A DNA stretch of 64,000 nt from Streptomyces sp. A2-16 (GCF_018128905.1 NZ_CP063808.1:5208001-5272000), one strand, 5' to 3'; positions 15,723 to 25,196 are shown, numbered from the stretch's first letter. A program made the numbers and translations. Notes: a model not told the origin generated them from the sequence alone.

Positions 15723-18068
15723 ATGGGTACGTATCCGAGACGTCAGGTCCTGGGCGCCGCGGCCGGAGTCGCCGCAGCAGCCATTCCCCTCACCTCAGCC
15801 ACCGCCGCGCACGCCTCCGAACCACCGACCGAGCACGCCGGGCCGTGGGCTCCCGTCCCTGACCCCGTCCCCGTCCCGCTCGACTCCCTCTACGACAACG
15901 ACGGCATCGACACGGCCTCCGCACGCGGCGGTGACTTCGACGGCTCGGGCTACACGTTCCCGGGCGAGGAACTTCCCACGGGCCATGTCGAAGTCGACGG
16001 CGTGTCCTTCGACTTCCCGACCTCGAATACCGACGCGAAGAACAACGTCGTCGCACTCGGCCAGCGCGTCGAACTGCCCCAAGGCCGCTACCTCTCGGCC
16101 GTCTTCCTCACCGCGGGCAGCTATGGCAACGCCTCCGGCAACGCCACGGTCCACTACACGGACGGCTCGACCACGACCGCCCCCCTCGGCGGATCCGACT
16201 GGTATTCCGCGGGCGGGTCCCTGTCGGTGCCGTACCGCTATCGACCGGACGGCACCAAGGACGAACACCGCGTGGGGATCGGCACGTCCGAGGTGTGGCT
16301 CGACCCGCAGCGCGACTGCGTAGCGATCACGCTCCCGGTGACCAATCCGGCGCAGGCGAACAAGGCCTCGCTCCATATATTCGCGCTGTCCCTGCAACCT
16401 GCCGCCCAGGGACGCGCGCTGGCCCTGCGCGGGACACGCTCCACGAACTCGCTCCTGCAATCGTCCGGCGCCCAGAGCGTCGAGGCCACCGTCGTCAACG
16501 CGGGGACCGTCGCCGTCCTGGCCGCGGACGGCGTGTCGGTGCGCGTCGAGGTTCCGGGAGCACGCACCGTCGAAGCCGCTCGTGTCCGCCGCCTGGACCC
16601 CGGCGAGCAGACCCGCATCCGCGTGGGAATCCGCAATCGTGCGGGCACCGCCCCCGGCACGGCTCGGGACGGCTCGGTGACCGTCACCGGACGCGGAACC
16701 CAAGTCGCCTCCCAGAAAAGCCGGTTGACCCTCGGTGTCGCCGACTACCAGCCCACTGAGGCTTCTCTCTCCGGCCACCAGGCACCGTACTGGTTCCAGG
16801 GCGCCAAGTTCGGCATCTTCATCCACTGGGGCGTCTACTCGGTGCCCGCCTGGTCGCCGGTCGGAAAGCAGTACGCCGAGTGGTACTGGAACCACATGCA
16901 GGATCCCCAGAACGCCGTCTTCGCGTACCACCGCGAGAAGTACGGCGAGGACTTCGCCTACGACGACTTCATCCCGATGTTCACGGCGGAGAAGTTCGAT
17001 CCGCGCGCCTGGGTCGAACTGTTCCGGGACGCGGGCTCGGAGTACCACGTGCTGACGTCGAAGCACCACGAAGGCTTCGCCCTGTGGGACACGAAGGTCT
17101 CCGACCGCAACTCCGTGAGGATGGGCCCGAAACGGGACCTCGTCAGGGAACTCTTCGACGCGTCCCGCCGCTACACACCCGAACTCCACCGCGGGCTCTA
17201 CTTCTCCATGCCCGAGTGGTTCAACCCGGACAACCCCTGGATGGGCCACGCCCCGCGCAACCCGTACACCCAGGAGCCATTGCCGTACACGGGTTACACC
17301 GCGGGCAAGGACTTCGTGAAGGACTACCAGGCCCCACAGATGAGGGAACTGATTCACGGCTACGACCCCGAGGTCATCTGGTGTGACATCGGCGGCGCCA
17401 ACGACAGCCTCCACGTCCTCGCCGACTACTTCAACCACGCGAAGAACCGCGCCCGGCCCATAGAGGTCAGCGTCAACGACCGTGCGGGCATCGCCTTCCA
17501 CGACTTCACCACGCCCGAGTACACGACGTACGACAACACGGTAGTCGCCAAGTGGGAGTCCAGCCGCGGCCTCGACCCGTTCAGCTACGGCTACAACCAG
17601 GCGACACCGGACGACGCCTACATGACGACCGAAACGGTGGTGCACAGCCTCGTCGACATCGTCTCCAAGAACGGCAACTTCCTCCTCGACATCGGCCCGC
17701 GCGCCGACGGCACCATCCCCGAGATCATGCAGACCCGGCTGCGTGAGACAGGCCACTGGCTGCGCACCAACGGAGAGGCGATCTACGACACCACGTACTG
17801 GTCCCGGATGGCCGAACTGGGCGAGGACCTGCGATTCACCATCCGCCCCGACGAAGCCTTCTACATCCACTCTCTCACCAGGCCTGGCGCCAAACTCACC
17901 GTCGAGGCGCCGATCCCGATCCGCAGCGGAGACAAGGTCACGATGCTCGGCCACGGCCGGCCCCTGACATGGACTCTCAGCAACGGGGCGTTGGTGATCG
18001 ACGTCCCCGAAGCCGCACGCAAGGCGGGGCAGCACGCATGGGTCTTCAAAGTGCACTGGGGTGCCTGA
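15723..18068 (+). CDS. Tat-exported alpha-L-fucosidase, GH29 (781 aa)
   Basis: The ATG at 15723 opens a twin-arginine signal (PRRQVLGAAAGVAAAAIP, cleavage near AHA|SEP), so the protein is exported folded. An N-terminal beta-sandwich (about 50-220) and a CARDB/NEW3-like module (about 230-330) come before the GH29 barrel (about 345-690). The barrel begins KFGIFIHWGVYSVPAW, the family hallmark, and carries D555 in EVIWCDIGG as the expected nucleophile. A C-terminal beta domain ends the protein. GH29 enzymes are retaining and remove alpha-1,3/4/6- or 1,2-fucose, complementing the inverting GH95 enzyme at the left edge. An in-frame extension upstream to 15033 runs through debris and is not used. 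Confidence 0.92.
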   Translation: MGTYPRRQVLGAAAGVAAAAIPLTSATAAHASEPPTEHAGPWAPVPDPVPVPLDSLYDNDGIDTASARGGDFDGSGYTFPGEELPTGHVEVDGVSFDFPTSNTDAKNNVVALGQRVELPQGRYLSAVFLTAGSYGNASGNATVHYTDGSTTTAPLGGSDWYSAGGSLSVPYRYRPDGTKDEHRVGIGTSEVWLDPQRDCVAITLPVTNPAQANKASLHIFALSLQPAAQGRALALRGTRSTNSLLQSSGAQSVEATVVNAGTVAVLAADGVSVRVEVPGARTVEAARVRRLDPGEQTRIRVGIRNRAGTAPGTARDGSVTVTGRGTQVASQKSRLTLGVADYQPTEASLSGHQAPYWFQGAKFGIFIHWGVYSVPAWSPVGKQYAEWYWNHMQDPQNAVFAYHREKYGEDFAYDDFIPMFTAEKFDPRAWVELFRDAGSEYHVLTSKHHEGFALWDTKVSDRNSVRMGPKRDLVRELFDASRRYTPELHRGLYFSMPEWFNPDNPWMGHAPRNPYTQEPLPYTGYTAGKDFVKDYQAPQMRELIHGYDPEVIWCDIGGANDSLHVLADYFNHAKNRARPIEVSVNDRAGIAFHDFTTPEYTTYDNTVVAKWESSRGLDPFSYGYNQATPDDAYMTTETVVHSLVDIVSKNGNFLLDIGPRADGTIPEIMQTRLRETGHWLRTNGEAIYDTTYWSRMAELGEDLRFTIRPDEAFYIHSLTRPGAKLTVEAPIPIRSGDKVTMLGHGRPLTWTLSNGALVIDVPEAARKAGQHAWVFKVHWGA

Positions 18069-18081
18069 GACCCGACGGCCA

Positions 18082-18114
18082 CCACCGCCTGGCGCACTCA
18101 GTGACAGGCGGTGG
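18082..18114 (+). terminator. hairpin after GH29 fucosidase
   Basis: CCACCGCCTG and CAGGCGGTGG form a perfect 10-bp stem with a 13-base loop, 14 bases after the stop, followed by TTT. Confidence 0.8.
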
Positions 18115-18392
18115 ATTTGGACCGCCTGCGGATTCCTGGAATGGGGCCGGGTCTGCCCTACGGGCGGGCCCTGCTTTCGTAGGGGTCAACGTCGCAGATC
18201 GAAGGGTCCGACGCGGAACCGCAGCTTCTACCGTCGAACCCATGAACGGCTGGACCACCTCCCACGACCGAGTCCTGGCGCAGCGCCACGCGGAAGGTTG
18301 GATGTTCCTGATCGAAACGGCCCGCGATCTGCGGCCTGCCGGCGCTTCCGCCTCCAGCGGAAGCGCCGCTGGCCCGGGCCCTGACCGAACCC

Positions 18393-18974
18393 GTGGTGGC
18401 CGCCGCGCCCCACCCCCTGTCCGTGCTGGAAGCCGGCGCCGACACCGGAGGGGTCACGCGCTCCCTGTTATCCCAACTGCCCCGGGGCAGTCTCCTCGAC
18501 GTCGTCGAAGCCGATCCGCGTTTCGCCACTCAGCTGCGCCGCCTCGTCGCCGCACACCCCGCCCCGGCAGGCGGACCCGGGCCCGTGACCGTGACCGTGC
18601 ACCAGATCTGCGTCGGAGACCTCGACACCGGCCACCGTCATGACGTGATCGTCTCCGCGCTGCCGCTGACCAAGTTCACGCCGGGACAGGTCGAACGCAT
18701 CATGGCCCGCTACATGGAACTGCTGCATCCGGGCGGCACTCTCACCTACTCCACCCACGTCGGCATGCGCAGGCTCCGTGCCCTGACCGTCTCACGGAGC
18801 GAAGCGCGCCGATGCGGCGCGGTGAGCGAAATCATGGACGCCTACCAGCGCAGTTACGCCACCGGCCGCACGACCGTGTGGGCCAGCCTGCCTCCGGCCA
18901 ACGTCTGGCGCCTGCAACGGCCCTGCGTCCTTTCCGACGAGCAGCGGCAGACACGGGACGGAGTGGGCCAGTGA
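18393..18974 (+). CDS. SAM-dependent methyltransferase, phospholipid N-methyltransferase-like, probably N-terminally frameshifted
   Basis: The frame has SVLEAGADTGGVTRSLLSQL (SAM-binding motif I), VVEADP (motif II) and DVIVSALPLTKF (motif IV), as in the PmtA-like phospholipid methyltransferases. The conserved lead-in PLARALTEPV lies in the same frame just before the GTG at 18393, but a stop at 18309 blocks further extension. An ATG at 18243 starts a plausible N-terminus (MNGWTTSHDRVLAQRHAEGW) in another frame, whose continuation is meaningless. Loss of one or two bases near 18330-18345 would explain both, so the gene is either broken or starts internally. The C-terminus (ARYMELLHPGGTLTYSTHVG) looks intact. 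Confidence 0.65.
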   Translation: MVAAAPHPLSVLEAGADTGGVTRSLLSQLPRGSLLDVVEADPRFATQLRRLVAAHPAPAGGPGPVTVTVHQICVGDLDTGHRHDVIVSALPLTKFTPGQVERIMARYMELLHPGGTLTYSTHVGMRRLRALTVSRSEARRCGAVSEIMDAYQRSYATGRTTVWASLPPANVWRLQRPCVLSDEQRQTRDGVGQ

Positions 18975-19079
18975 GCGCCGTGTCTCGCGTGCAGACCAAA
19001 GGCCGACAGGCCGTCCTGCTGTCAACAGAATGGTCCGTCGGCTCCGACCGGAATCCCGTGGCGGTCCGGCCGACGGCGG

Positions 19080-19565
19080 TCACAGGTGCGGCCGTTTGAT
19101 CAGCCGGGACAGAACGATGACGCTCTCCGTGCGCTCGACCGGCTCGGTCGCGCGGACCCGCTGGATGGCCTGTTCCAGATGCGTGATGCTCTCGGCGAGA
19201 AGGTGGAGCACAGCGTCCGCGGCACCCGAAACGGTACATGCCTCGACGACCTCCGGGACGCCCTCCAGCGCTCGACGCAGCTCCGCAGGAGTGGGGTTTC
19301 CTCGGCAGTAGACCTCGACGAACGCTTCGGTCCGCCATGCGAGCACCTGTGGATCAAGAACGGCAGTGAAACCGCGGATCGCGCCGCTTGCGACGAGCCG
19401 GTCCAGCCGTCGTTTGGCCGTCGACGCCGACAGATTGGCGGCTTTGCCGATCTCGGCGTACGTGGCCCGGGCGTTCTGCTGCACACAGCGGATGACCGCT
19501 TCATCAATAGGGTCCACGGGCGCCTCCGAAGCATTCAGCAACCGATCGAGAGCGCAATGATCCAC
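19080..19565 (-). CDS. Lrp/AsnC-family transcriptional regulator (161 aa)
   Basis: The winged HTH (DEAVIRCVQQNARATYAEIG, then ANLSASTAKRRLDRLVASGAI) is followed by a RAM/AsnC ligand domain (FVEVYCRGNPTPAELRRAL, VVEACTVSGAADAVLHLLAE). The GTG at 19565 gives normal family length and follows a GGGGTGG box. It is divergent from the M20 peptidase gene, with a conserved-looking inverted repeat between them, so it probably senses an amino acid or amide linked to that enzyme. Confidence 0.86.
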   Translation of the reverse strand: MDHCALDRLLNASEAPVDPIDEAVIRCVQQNARATYAEIGKAANLSASTAKRRLDRLVASGAIRGFTAVLDPQVLAWRTEAFVEVYCRGNPTPAELRRALEGVPEVVEACTVSGAADAVLHLLAESITHLEQAIQRVRATEPVERTESVIVLSRLIKRPHL

Positions 19566-19583
19566 CAGACCACCCCTGATATT

Positions 19584-19626
19584 GCAAATAATCGCTGGTG
19601 GACAGGAGGAAATGAAGATTGTTTGC
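19584..19626. promoter_or_regulatory. inverted repeat between Lrp regulator and M20 peptidase
   Basis: GCAAATAAT (19584-19592) and ATTGTTTGC (19618-19626) match as an inverted repeat with one mismatch and a 25-base spacer. The stretch is A/T-rich against a GC-rich background, as expected for Lrp-type sites and promoters. Confidence 0.5.
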
Positions 19627-19688
19627 GCCGGAAGGCAGCCATAGTGTCCGGATCGACCTGACGTCGATCTGCCAGGAGCAGTGCTGCC

Positions 19689-20963
19689 ATGACCACAACC
19701 CTGAGCGACGCCGAAGCCGCCGCGCTGGCCGCAGTGGACGAAGCCGACGCCGCCCGGACACTGCTGGAGCTGCTCTCCATACCGAGCGTGACGGGCAGCG
19801 CTGCCGAATCCGAGCTGCAGCACCTGCTGGCCCGGCATCTCCGGCGACTGGACCTCGACGTCGACCTGTGGTCCATGGACCTGCCCGAACTGCGCGCGGA
19901 TCCCGCCTACCCGGGCGCCGAGGCCCCGCGAGACGAGGCGTGGGGGCTGGTGGGAAGCACACGCGACGACAGCGACGGACCGGCCCTCGTCCTGCAGGGC
20001 CATGTCGACGTGGTGCCTCCCGGCGACCGGTCGCGCTGGGCGGGCGACCCGTTCGTTCCCCGGGTCACGGGCGACATCGTCCACGGCCGCGGCGCCTGTG
20101 ACATGAAGGCAGGGCTGGCGGCCGTGCTCGCGGCCCTGACCGCCATCCGCACCGCCCGGGTGAGACTGCGCGGCCGTCTCGCGGCCCACTTCGTGGTCAG
20201 CGAGGAGGACGGCGGACTCGGCGCGTTCGGCACGCTCCGGCGCGGCCACACCGCCGACGCCTGCATCATCGCCGAGCCGACCAGCGGCACGCTGATGACA
20301 GCGAACGCAGGAGCCCTGACCTTCCGCATCGAAGTCCCCGGCCAGGCAACCCACGGCAGCACCCGCTACGCGGGCGTCAGCGCTCTCGACGCCTACCTCC
20401 CCCTCCACCGCGCACTGGCCCGTCTGGAAACCGCCCGCAACCGCGATCCCCACCCGCTGATGGCCGCCTACCCCATCCCCTACCCGCTGTCGGTCGGCAC
20501 GGTCCACGCCGGCGACTGGGCCAGCAGCGTCCCCGACCTCCTCGTGGCCGAGGGACGACTGGGCGTCCGGCTTGACGAGGACCCGGCCGACGCCCGCACC
20601 GAGCTGGAGAACTGCATCGCCCAGGCCTGCGCCGCCGATCCCTGGCTGCGTGCCCACCCGGCCACGGTCACCTGGCCCGGCGGTCAGTTCGCCAGCGGAC
20701 GGATGCCCGACGGCCACCCCCTGGCGGCGCTGGTCGGCCACGCCCACGCCGACATCACCGGCAGCAGGCCGGCACGCGAGCAGGGTGCGCCGTACGGCAG
20801 CGACCTGCGGCTCTACAGCGCCCAGGGCATCCCCACGCTCCAGTACGGGCCCGGCGAAGTGCGGTGGGCACACGGTCCGCAGGAACAGGTGCGTCTCGCC
20901 GATGTCATCACCGTCACCCGCACGCTGGTCCTGGCCGCGCTGCGGACAGTCGGCACAAAGTAA
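19689..20963 (+). CDS. M20 family deacylase/peptidase, ArgE/DapE type (424 aa)
   Basis: Di-zinc amidohydrolase. Metal-ligand motifs are visible in order: QGHVDVVPPG (His and Asp), GRGACDMKAG (bridging Asp), VVSEEDGG (catalytic and metal Glu), IIAEPTSG, and the closing His/Asp region QGAPYGSDLRLY. The lid/dimerisation insert begins after about residue 210 (RIEVPGQATHGSTRYAG). Family members cut N-acyl amino acids or N-succinyl-DAP; this one is not in an arginine or lysine cluster, so it is probably a catabolic amidase. It is divergent from the Lrp-type regulator. Confidence 0.88.
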   Translation: MTTTLSDAEAAALAAVDEADAARTLLELLSIPSVTGSAAESELQHLLARHLRRLDLDVDLWSMDLPELRADPAYPGAEAPRDEAWGLVGSTRDDSDGPALVLQGHVDVVPPGDRSRWAGDPFVPRVTGDIVHGRGACDMKAGLAAVLAALTAIRTARVRLRGRLAAHFVVSEEDGGLGAFGTLRRGHTADACIIAEPTSGTLMTANAGALTFRIEVPGQATHGSTRYAGVSALDAYLPLHRALARLETARNRDPHPLMAAYPIPYPLSVGTVHAGDWASSVPDLLVAEGRLGVRLDEDPADARTELENCIAQACAADPWLRAHPATVTWPGGQFASGRMPDGHPLAALVGHAHADITGSRPAREQGAPYGSDLRLYSAQGIPTLQYGPGEVRWAHGPQEQVRLADVITVTRTLVLAALRTVGTK

Positions 20964-21172
20964 CCCGGCAGTCTCCGGCACCCCACACGCAACGCTGCCC
21001 GCCCAGACCAACTGACCTTCTTCCGGTGCTACTTGGCAATGGAGCATCGGCAAGCCGGTCCCAGTTTCGCCGAGATGGGTGAGGCAGGCGTGCCTCTATG
21101 CGCACAGTCCCAGCCCGTACCCGGCATCCTCCGACGCCCTGTCACCGCACGGCAGAAAGACTTTCGGGTTAC

Positions 21173-21679
21173 CTACGAGGCCGGCTCGCAGATGACAACC
21201 GGGATCTGCCGGTCGGTCCACGCCTGGTACTTGTCGAAGTCGGCGTACATGGCGACAAGCCGCGGCCACAGCACCGCGCGCTCGGCAGCATCAGCCGTAC
21301 GCGCGAGCATGCGACGCACGCTGCTGCGGACCTGGACGGTGATCTGCGGATCGGCTTGAAGATTTCTGTACCAGAAGGGGTTGTTCGGCAGCCCGCCTTG
21401 CGAGGCCACGAGCACCACTCGATCGCCATCCCGCAGAAAGAGCAGGGGCTGGGTCCGCGGCAAGCCGCTCTTGCACCCCTTGGTGGTCACGAGGCAGACG
21501 GGCACGCCGCGAGGGAAGGCGCTCCCGATCCTCCACTTGCCGCCGACCCGCCCGCCAGTGGCGCGATATACGGCGACATTGAACCGCGATGCCAGTTTGA
21601 TGATCTTCGGCACGAGTGGCGAATCGAGCCCTTGGGGGCGATCGAAGGGTGTCGGCGTGGTGGGTGGGGTGTCGGCCAT
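21173..21679 (-). CDS. F420-dependent deazaflavin nitroreductase-family protein (168 aa)
   Basis: A split-barrel protein with RATGGRVGGKWRIG near residue 40, VCLVTTKGCKSGLPRTQPLL near 62 and the cofactor-facing string LVASQGGLPNNPFWYRNLQA near 92. These are the signatures of the DDN (deazaflavin-dependent nitroreductase) family, which uses F420H2 to reduce quinones, nitro compounds or other acceptors. No signal peptide. It stands alone; the left side is convergent with nothing recognisable. Confidence 0.87.
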   Translation of the reverse strand: MADTPPTTPTPFDRPQGLDSPLVPKIIKLASRFNVAVYRATGGRVGGKWRIGSAFPRGVPVCLVTTKGCKSGLPRTQPLLFLRDGDRVVLVASQGGLPNNPFWYRNLQADPQITVQVRSSVRRMLARTADAAERAVLWPRLVAMYADFDKYQAWTDRQIPVVICEPAS

Positions 21680-22309
21680 GCCATCTCACTCTCCATCGGC
21701 TTTCACGAAATCACCCGTCTCTCACGCGGAACCCGTCGCCTCAGCACGGCGTTGGCGGTGTCGCATTCCTCTGGCTGTCGAGGGAATCGTTGGGGGAGGC
21801 GGCGGCTGTGCGTAAGGCCATGCTCCTCGTACCGCGCGTCGACATCACGGCTTGCACTCGCGTCAGCGATCGAGCTCCCTCCTGGCGAGGGCGGTTGACG
21901 AAGGAGGGCTTCCTCCTCAGAGATCTTCGATCGACCGAACCGACGCACGCCCGTCGCGGCCGCTCCGTCGGATCCAAGAACCAGAAGATGCGCACAGTGA
22001 AAGGGAAGGCGGCAAAGACCGCAAGAGGCGTGCCACTTGCAACCGGAACTCGGCTGACCCTCTGCTTCGGCGAGGACGTCCGTCCTCGGCGCGGGCAAGG
22101 TCCGCCTACGCGCCACTGCCCACGCCCAGGAGCTCATCGCGCTCTCGCCCACGTACATCGTCATCAGCCAGTGCAACCCGCTTTACGGCAGTGGCCGACG
22201 CCGCCGCCACCCGGCAGATGATCGCCACCCGCTTGAGTGCGTCCGAGGCGTCTCAGCCGGCGTCTGTCTGCTTCCGAGTACGACTTGCGCCAACAGGTCG
22301 CCCGATATA
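21680..22309. other. 630-base stretch with no convincing gene
   Basis: Several frames stay open because of GC content, but none has a ribosome-binding site with coherent codon bias or a recognisable domain. A short reading around 22080-22190 (VRLRATAHAQELIALSPTYI) looks protein-like and may be a remnant of a degraded gene. The stretch separates the nitroreductase from the hairpin at 22310. Confidence 0.5.
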
Positions 22310-22343
22310 TCCGCCCTGCCGGTCCGCGGGCCGGCAGGGCGGA
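22310..22343. terminator. strong hairpin downstream of isochorismatase-like gene
   Basis: Perfect 13-bp stem (TCCGCCCTGCCGG and complement) with an 8-base loop, about 80 bases beyond the stop of the leftward gene at 22422. Confidence 0.75.
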
Positions 22344-22421
22344 CCACGCATGAGGGGAATCCGCTCGGATTCGTCCCGAGCAGACGAGTCAGGCTATCCG
22401 TCGGGGACTGTCCGCCGGGTC

Positions 22422-22976
22422 CTATCCGACGGCCCGCTCGGCGGTGAAGTCCACCTTCTCTGCCGGGAGCACCTGGATGGTGCGGCCCGCGTAGGCAATC
22501 GTGGCGAAGACCGCGTTGTGGTGGATCACCACCTGATCCGCGCTCGGCAGCGGACTGTCGGCGGGACGCTGCGGGGTGGTGTGGCCGTCGGCGACCAGGA
22601 CGAGGTCATAGCCGTGGGAGAGCGCGCTGCGGCTGGTGGAGTCGACGCAGTACTCGGTGGCGAAGCCGGTGACGACCACGCGCCGGATGCCCTGGTCGCG
22701 CAGGAGCTGGTCGAGCGGCGTGCCGAGGAAGGAGTCGGCGCTGTCCTTGTCCACCACGGTGTCGCCGGGTTGCGGGGCCACCGCCGGATGGATGTCCAGC
22801 AGTTCGGCCGGCACGTCGGGGAGGTCAACCCGCTGCCGTAGATACACCACCGGCGTGCCGGCCGCGCGGGCCCGACCGGCCAGTGCGGCAACGCGGGCGA
22901 GACAGGCCTCCACGTCGTGGGCCCCCGCCACCAGAGCGGCCTGCAGATCGACGACGAGCAGCGCGGTATCCGGCAT
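22422..22976 (-). CDS. isochorismatase-family cysteine hydrolase (184 aa)
   Basis: The cysteine-hydrolase triad is readable: D10 in LLVVDLQ, a Lys in VVDKDSADSF, and Cys in ATEYCVDST near residue 115. The nicotinamidase metal site D-x-H-x(5)-H is absent, so nicotinamidase is unlikely and a general isochorismatase-like hydrolase is the better call. The ATG at 22976 is preceded by AGGGTGG and begins exactly at the first strand; a longer frame exists. It is divergent from the DNA ligase gene with 108 bases between them. Confidence 0.85.
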   Translation of the reverse strand: MPDTALLVVDLQAALVAGAHDVEACLARVAALAGRARAAGTPVVYLRQRVDLPDVPAELLDIHPAVAPQPGDTVVDKDSADSFLGTPLDQLLRDQGIRRVVVTGFATEYCVDSTSRSALSHGYDLVLVADGHTTPQRPADSPLPSADQVVIHHNAVFATIAYAGRTIQVLPAEKVDFTAERAVG

Positions 22977-23084
22977 ACCCGCCACCCTAACCGCAAGCAT
23001 CTGCCAGGCGGTCACGGCAGCCTTTTCGTCCGCTCCGGCCGCGCTCCTGCGGGCGTTGTCAGTGGTGGCAGGCAGGATGACGGC

Positions 23085-25196
23085 ATGACCACACCTGTTG
23101 CACACATCGTGGACGCGGCTGCCTATGCGCAGGCCGTCGAGGACGTCGTGACGGCCGCGGCCGCCTATTACACGGACGGCACCTCACCCCTCGACGACGA
23201 CGCCTACGACCAGCTGGTGCGCGGCATCGCCGAGTGGGAGACCGCCCATCCCGACCAGGTGCTGCCGCACTCCCCCACGGGAAAGGTCGCCGGCGGTGCG
23301 GTCCAGGGCGATGTGCCGCACACGGTCGCGATGCTGAGCCTGGACAACGTGTTCTCGGCCGAGCAGTTCACGGCGTGGACGGCGTCGCTGGCCCGCAGGA
23401 TCGGGCACGAGGTGCAGCGCTTCAGTGTGGAGGCCAAGCTCGACGGTCTCGCCGTCGCGGCCCGCTACACCCAGGGGCGTCTGACTCGGCTGATCACCCG
23501 GGGCGACGGAATCGCCGGGGAGGACGTCTCGCACGCGATCGGCACCCTCGTAGGCCTGCCGGAGAAGCTGGACCGGCCGGTCACCGTGGAGGTACGCGGT
23601 GAAGTCCTCATGACGACATCCCAGTTCGAGCATGCCAACGAGGTGCGCACCGCGCACGGCGGGCAGCCGTTCGCCAACCCGCGCGGCGCGTCCGCGGGCA
23701 CGCTGCGGGCCAAGGACCGCGCGTACACGGTGCCGATGACGTTCTTCGGCTACGGCCTGCTGCCCCTGCCCGACACCGGTGCCAGTACCGGCACCGGCAC
23801 CGAACTCACCGAGCAGCTGGACACGCTCGCGCACAGCGAGCTGATGGCGCTGGCCGCGCGGCTGGGCGTGCACACCGCCGCCGACACCGCGGTGCCCACC
23901 GTCACTGCAGTGAGCGTGGAGGAGGTCCTGGAGCGGGTGCGGGAGGTCGCCGCACTGCGCGCCGAGTTGCCCTTCGGGATCGACGGCATCGTCATCAAGG
24001 CCGACCTCGCCGCCGACCAGAGAGCCGCCGGATCCGGGTCCCGCGCGCCGCGCTGGGCGATCGCCTACAAGCTGCCCGCGGTGGAGAAGATCACCCGCCT
24101 GGTGGGGGTGGAGTGGAACGTGGGCCGGACCGGGATCATCGCCCCGCGCGGCGTCCTGGAGCCGGTACAGATCGAGGGCGCCACCATCACCTACGCGACG
24201 CTGCACAATCCGGCCGACATCACCCGCCGCGACCTGCGCCTGGGCGATCACGTCATGGTCCACCGGGCCGGCGACGTCATCCCCCGCATCGAGGCGCCGG
24301 TCGCCCACCTGCGGACCGGCGACGAACAGCCCATCGTGTTCCCCGAGGTGTGCCCGCGGTGCGGCTCGGCCATCGATACCAGCCAGGAGCGCTGGCGCTG
24401 TGAGCAGGGCCGCAACTGCCATCTGGTGGCGTCCCTCTCGTACGCCGCCGGCCGCGACCAGCTCGACATCGAGGGGTTGGGCGCCACCCGCGTCGTGCAG
24501 CTCGTCGAGGCAGGTCTGGTGGCCGATCTCGCCGACCTGTTCGCCCTCACCCGCGATCAGCTCCTGGCGCTGGACCGGATGGGCGAAACCAGCACAGACA
24601 ACCTCCTCGCCGCCCTCGACACGGCCCGGGGGCGGCCGCTGTCGCGGGTCCTGTGCGCGCTCGGTGTCCGTGGCACCGGCCGCTCCATGTCCCGCCGTAT
24701 TGCCCGCCACTTCGCCACCATGGACAACATCCGTGCCGCCGACGCCGCGGCCCTGCAACAGGTCGATGGCATCGGCCCGGAGAAGGCGCCCTCCATCGTC
24801 GCCGAACTCGCCGAACTCGGCGGCCTGATCGACAGACTCAGCGTGGCCGGGGTGAACATGACCGAACCCGGTGCGACTCCCCCGCCCGCGACAGTTGACG
24901 ACCCGACAGCATCGGCCGACACCGCGGACGGTGCATCGGATGCGGGTCCGCTCGTGGACATGACGGTCGTCGTCACCGGTGCGATGACGGGCCCGCTGGA
25001 AAGCCTCAGCCGCAACCAGATGAACGAACTCATCGAACGGGCCGGCGGCCGCTCCTCCTCCAGCGTCTCGAAGAAGACAACCCTCGTGGTCGCCGGTGAG
25101 GGCGCCGGATCCAAGCGGGCCAAGGCGGAGACCCTCGGCATCCGCCTGGTCACCCCGGACGAATTCGCGCTGCTGGTCGCCGACTACCTGTCCTGA
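23085..25196 (+). CDS. ligA: NAD-dependent DNA ligase LigA, probable second copy (703 aa)
   Basis: All LigA modules are present: domain Ia (about 1-65), adenylation domain with K118 in VEAKLDGLAV, OB fold, a Cys4 zinc finger (C423, C426, C439, C445), HhH repeats (about 460-590) and a C-terminal BRCT domain (about 625-703). It seals nicks using NAD as AMP donor. Streptomyces usually keep the housekeeping ligase in a conserved core setting; this copy sits among unrelated accessory genes beside a cysteine hydrolase, so it is probably an additional ligase. The Pro/Thr/Asp-rich linker before BRCT is long. Start chosen at MTTPVAH, where domain Ia begins. Confidence 0.9.
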   Translation: MTTPVAHIVDAAAYAQAVEDVVTAAAAYYTDGTSPLDDDAYDQLVRGIAEWETAHPDQVLPHSPTGKVAGGAVQGDVPHTVAMLSLDNVFSAEQFTAWTASLARRIGHEVQRFSVEAKLDGLAVAARYTQGRLTRLITRGDGIAGEDVSHAIGTLVGLPEKLDRPVTVEVRGEVLMTTSQFEHANEVRTAHGGQPFANPRGASAGTLRAKDRAYTVPMTFFGYGLLPLPDTGASTGTGTELTEQLDTLAHSELMALAARLGVHTAADTAVPTVTAVSVEEVLERVREVAALRAELPFGIDGIVIKADLAADQRAAGSGSRAPRWAIAYKLPAVEKITRLVGVEWNVGRTGIIAPRGVLEPVQIEGATITYATLHNPADITRRDLRLGDHVMVHRAGDVIPRIEAPVAHLRTGDEQPIVFPEVCPRCGSAIDTSQERWRCEQGRNCHLVASLSYAAGRDQLDIEGLGATRVVQLVEAGLVADLADLFALTRDQLLALDRMGETSTDNLLAALDTARGRPLSRVLCALGVRGTGRSMSRRIARHFATMDNIRAADAAALQQVDGIGPEKAPSIVAELAELGGLIDRLSVAGVNMTEPGATPPPATVDDPTASADTADGASDAGPLVDMTVVVTGAMTGPLESLSRNQMNELIERAGGRSSSSVSKKTTLVVAGEGAGSKRAKAETLGIRLVTPDEFALLVADYLS

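Noticed and set aside
19080..21053. 657-residue leftward frame across the M20 gene
   Set aside because: Only its last 161 residues are the Lrp protein; the rest is antisense to the peptidase.
22422..22976. Nicotinamidase (pncA) paired with the NAD-dependent ligase
   Set aside because: The triad is present but the D-x-H-x(5)-H metal site is not; no basis for nicotinamide cleavage.
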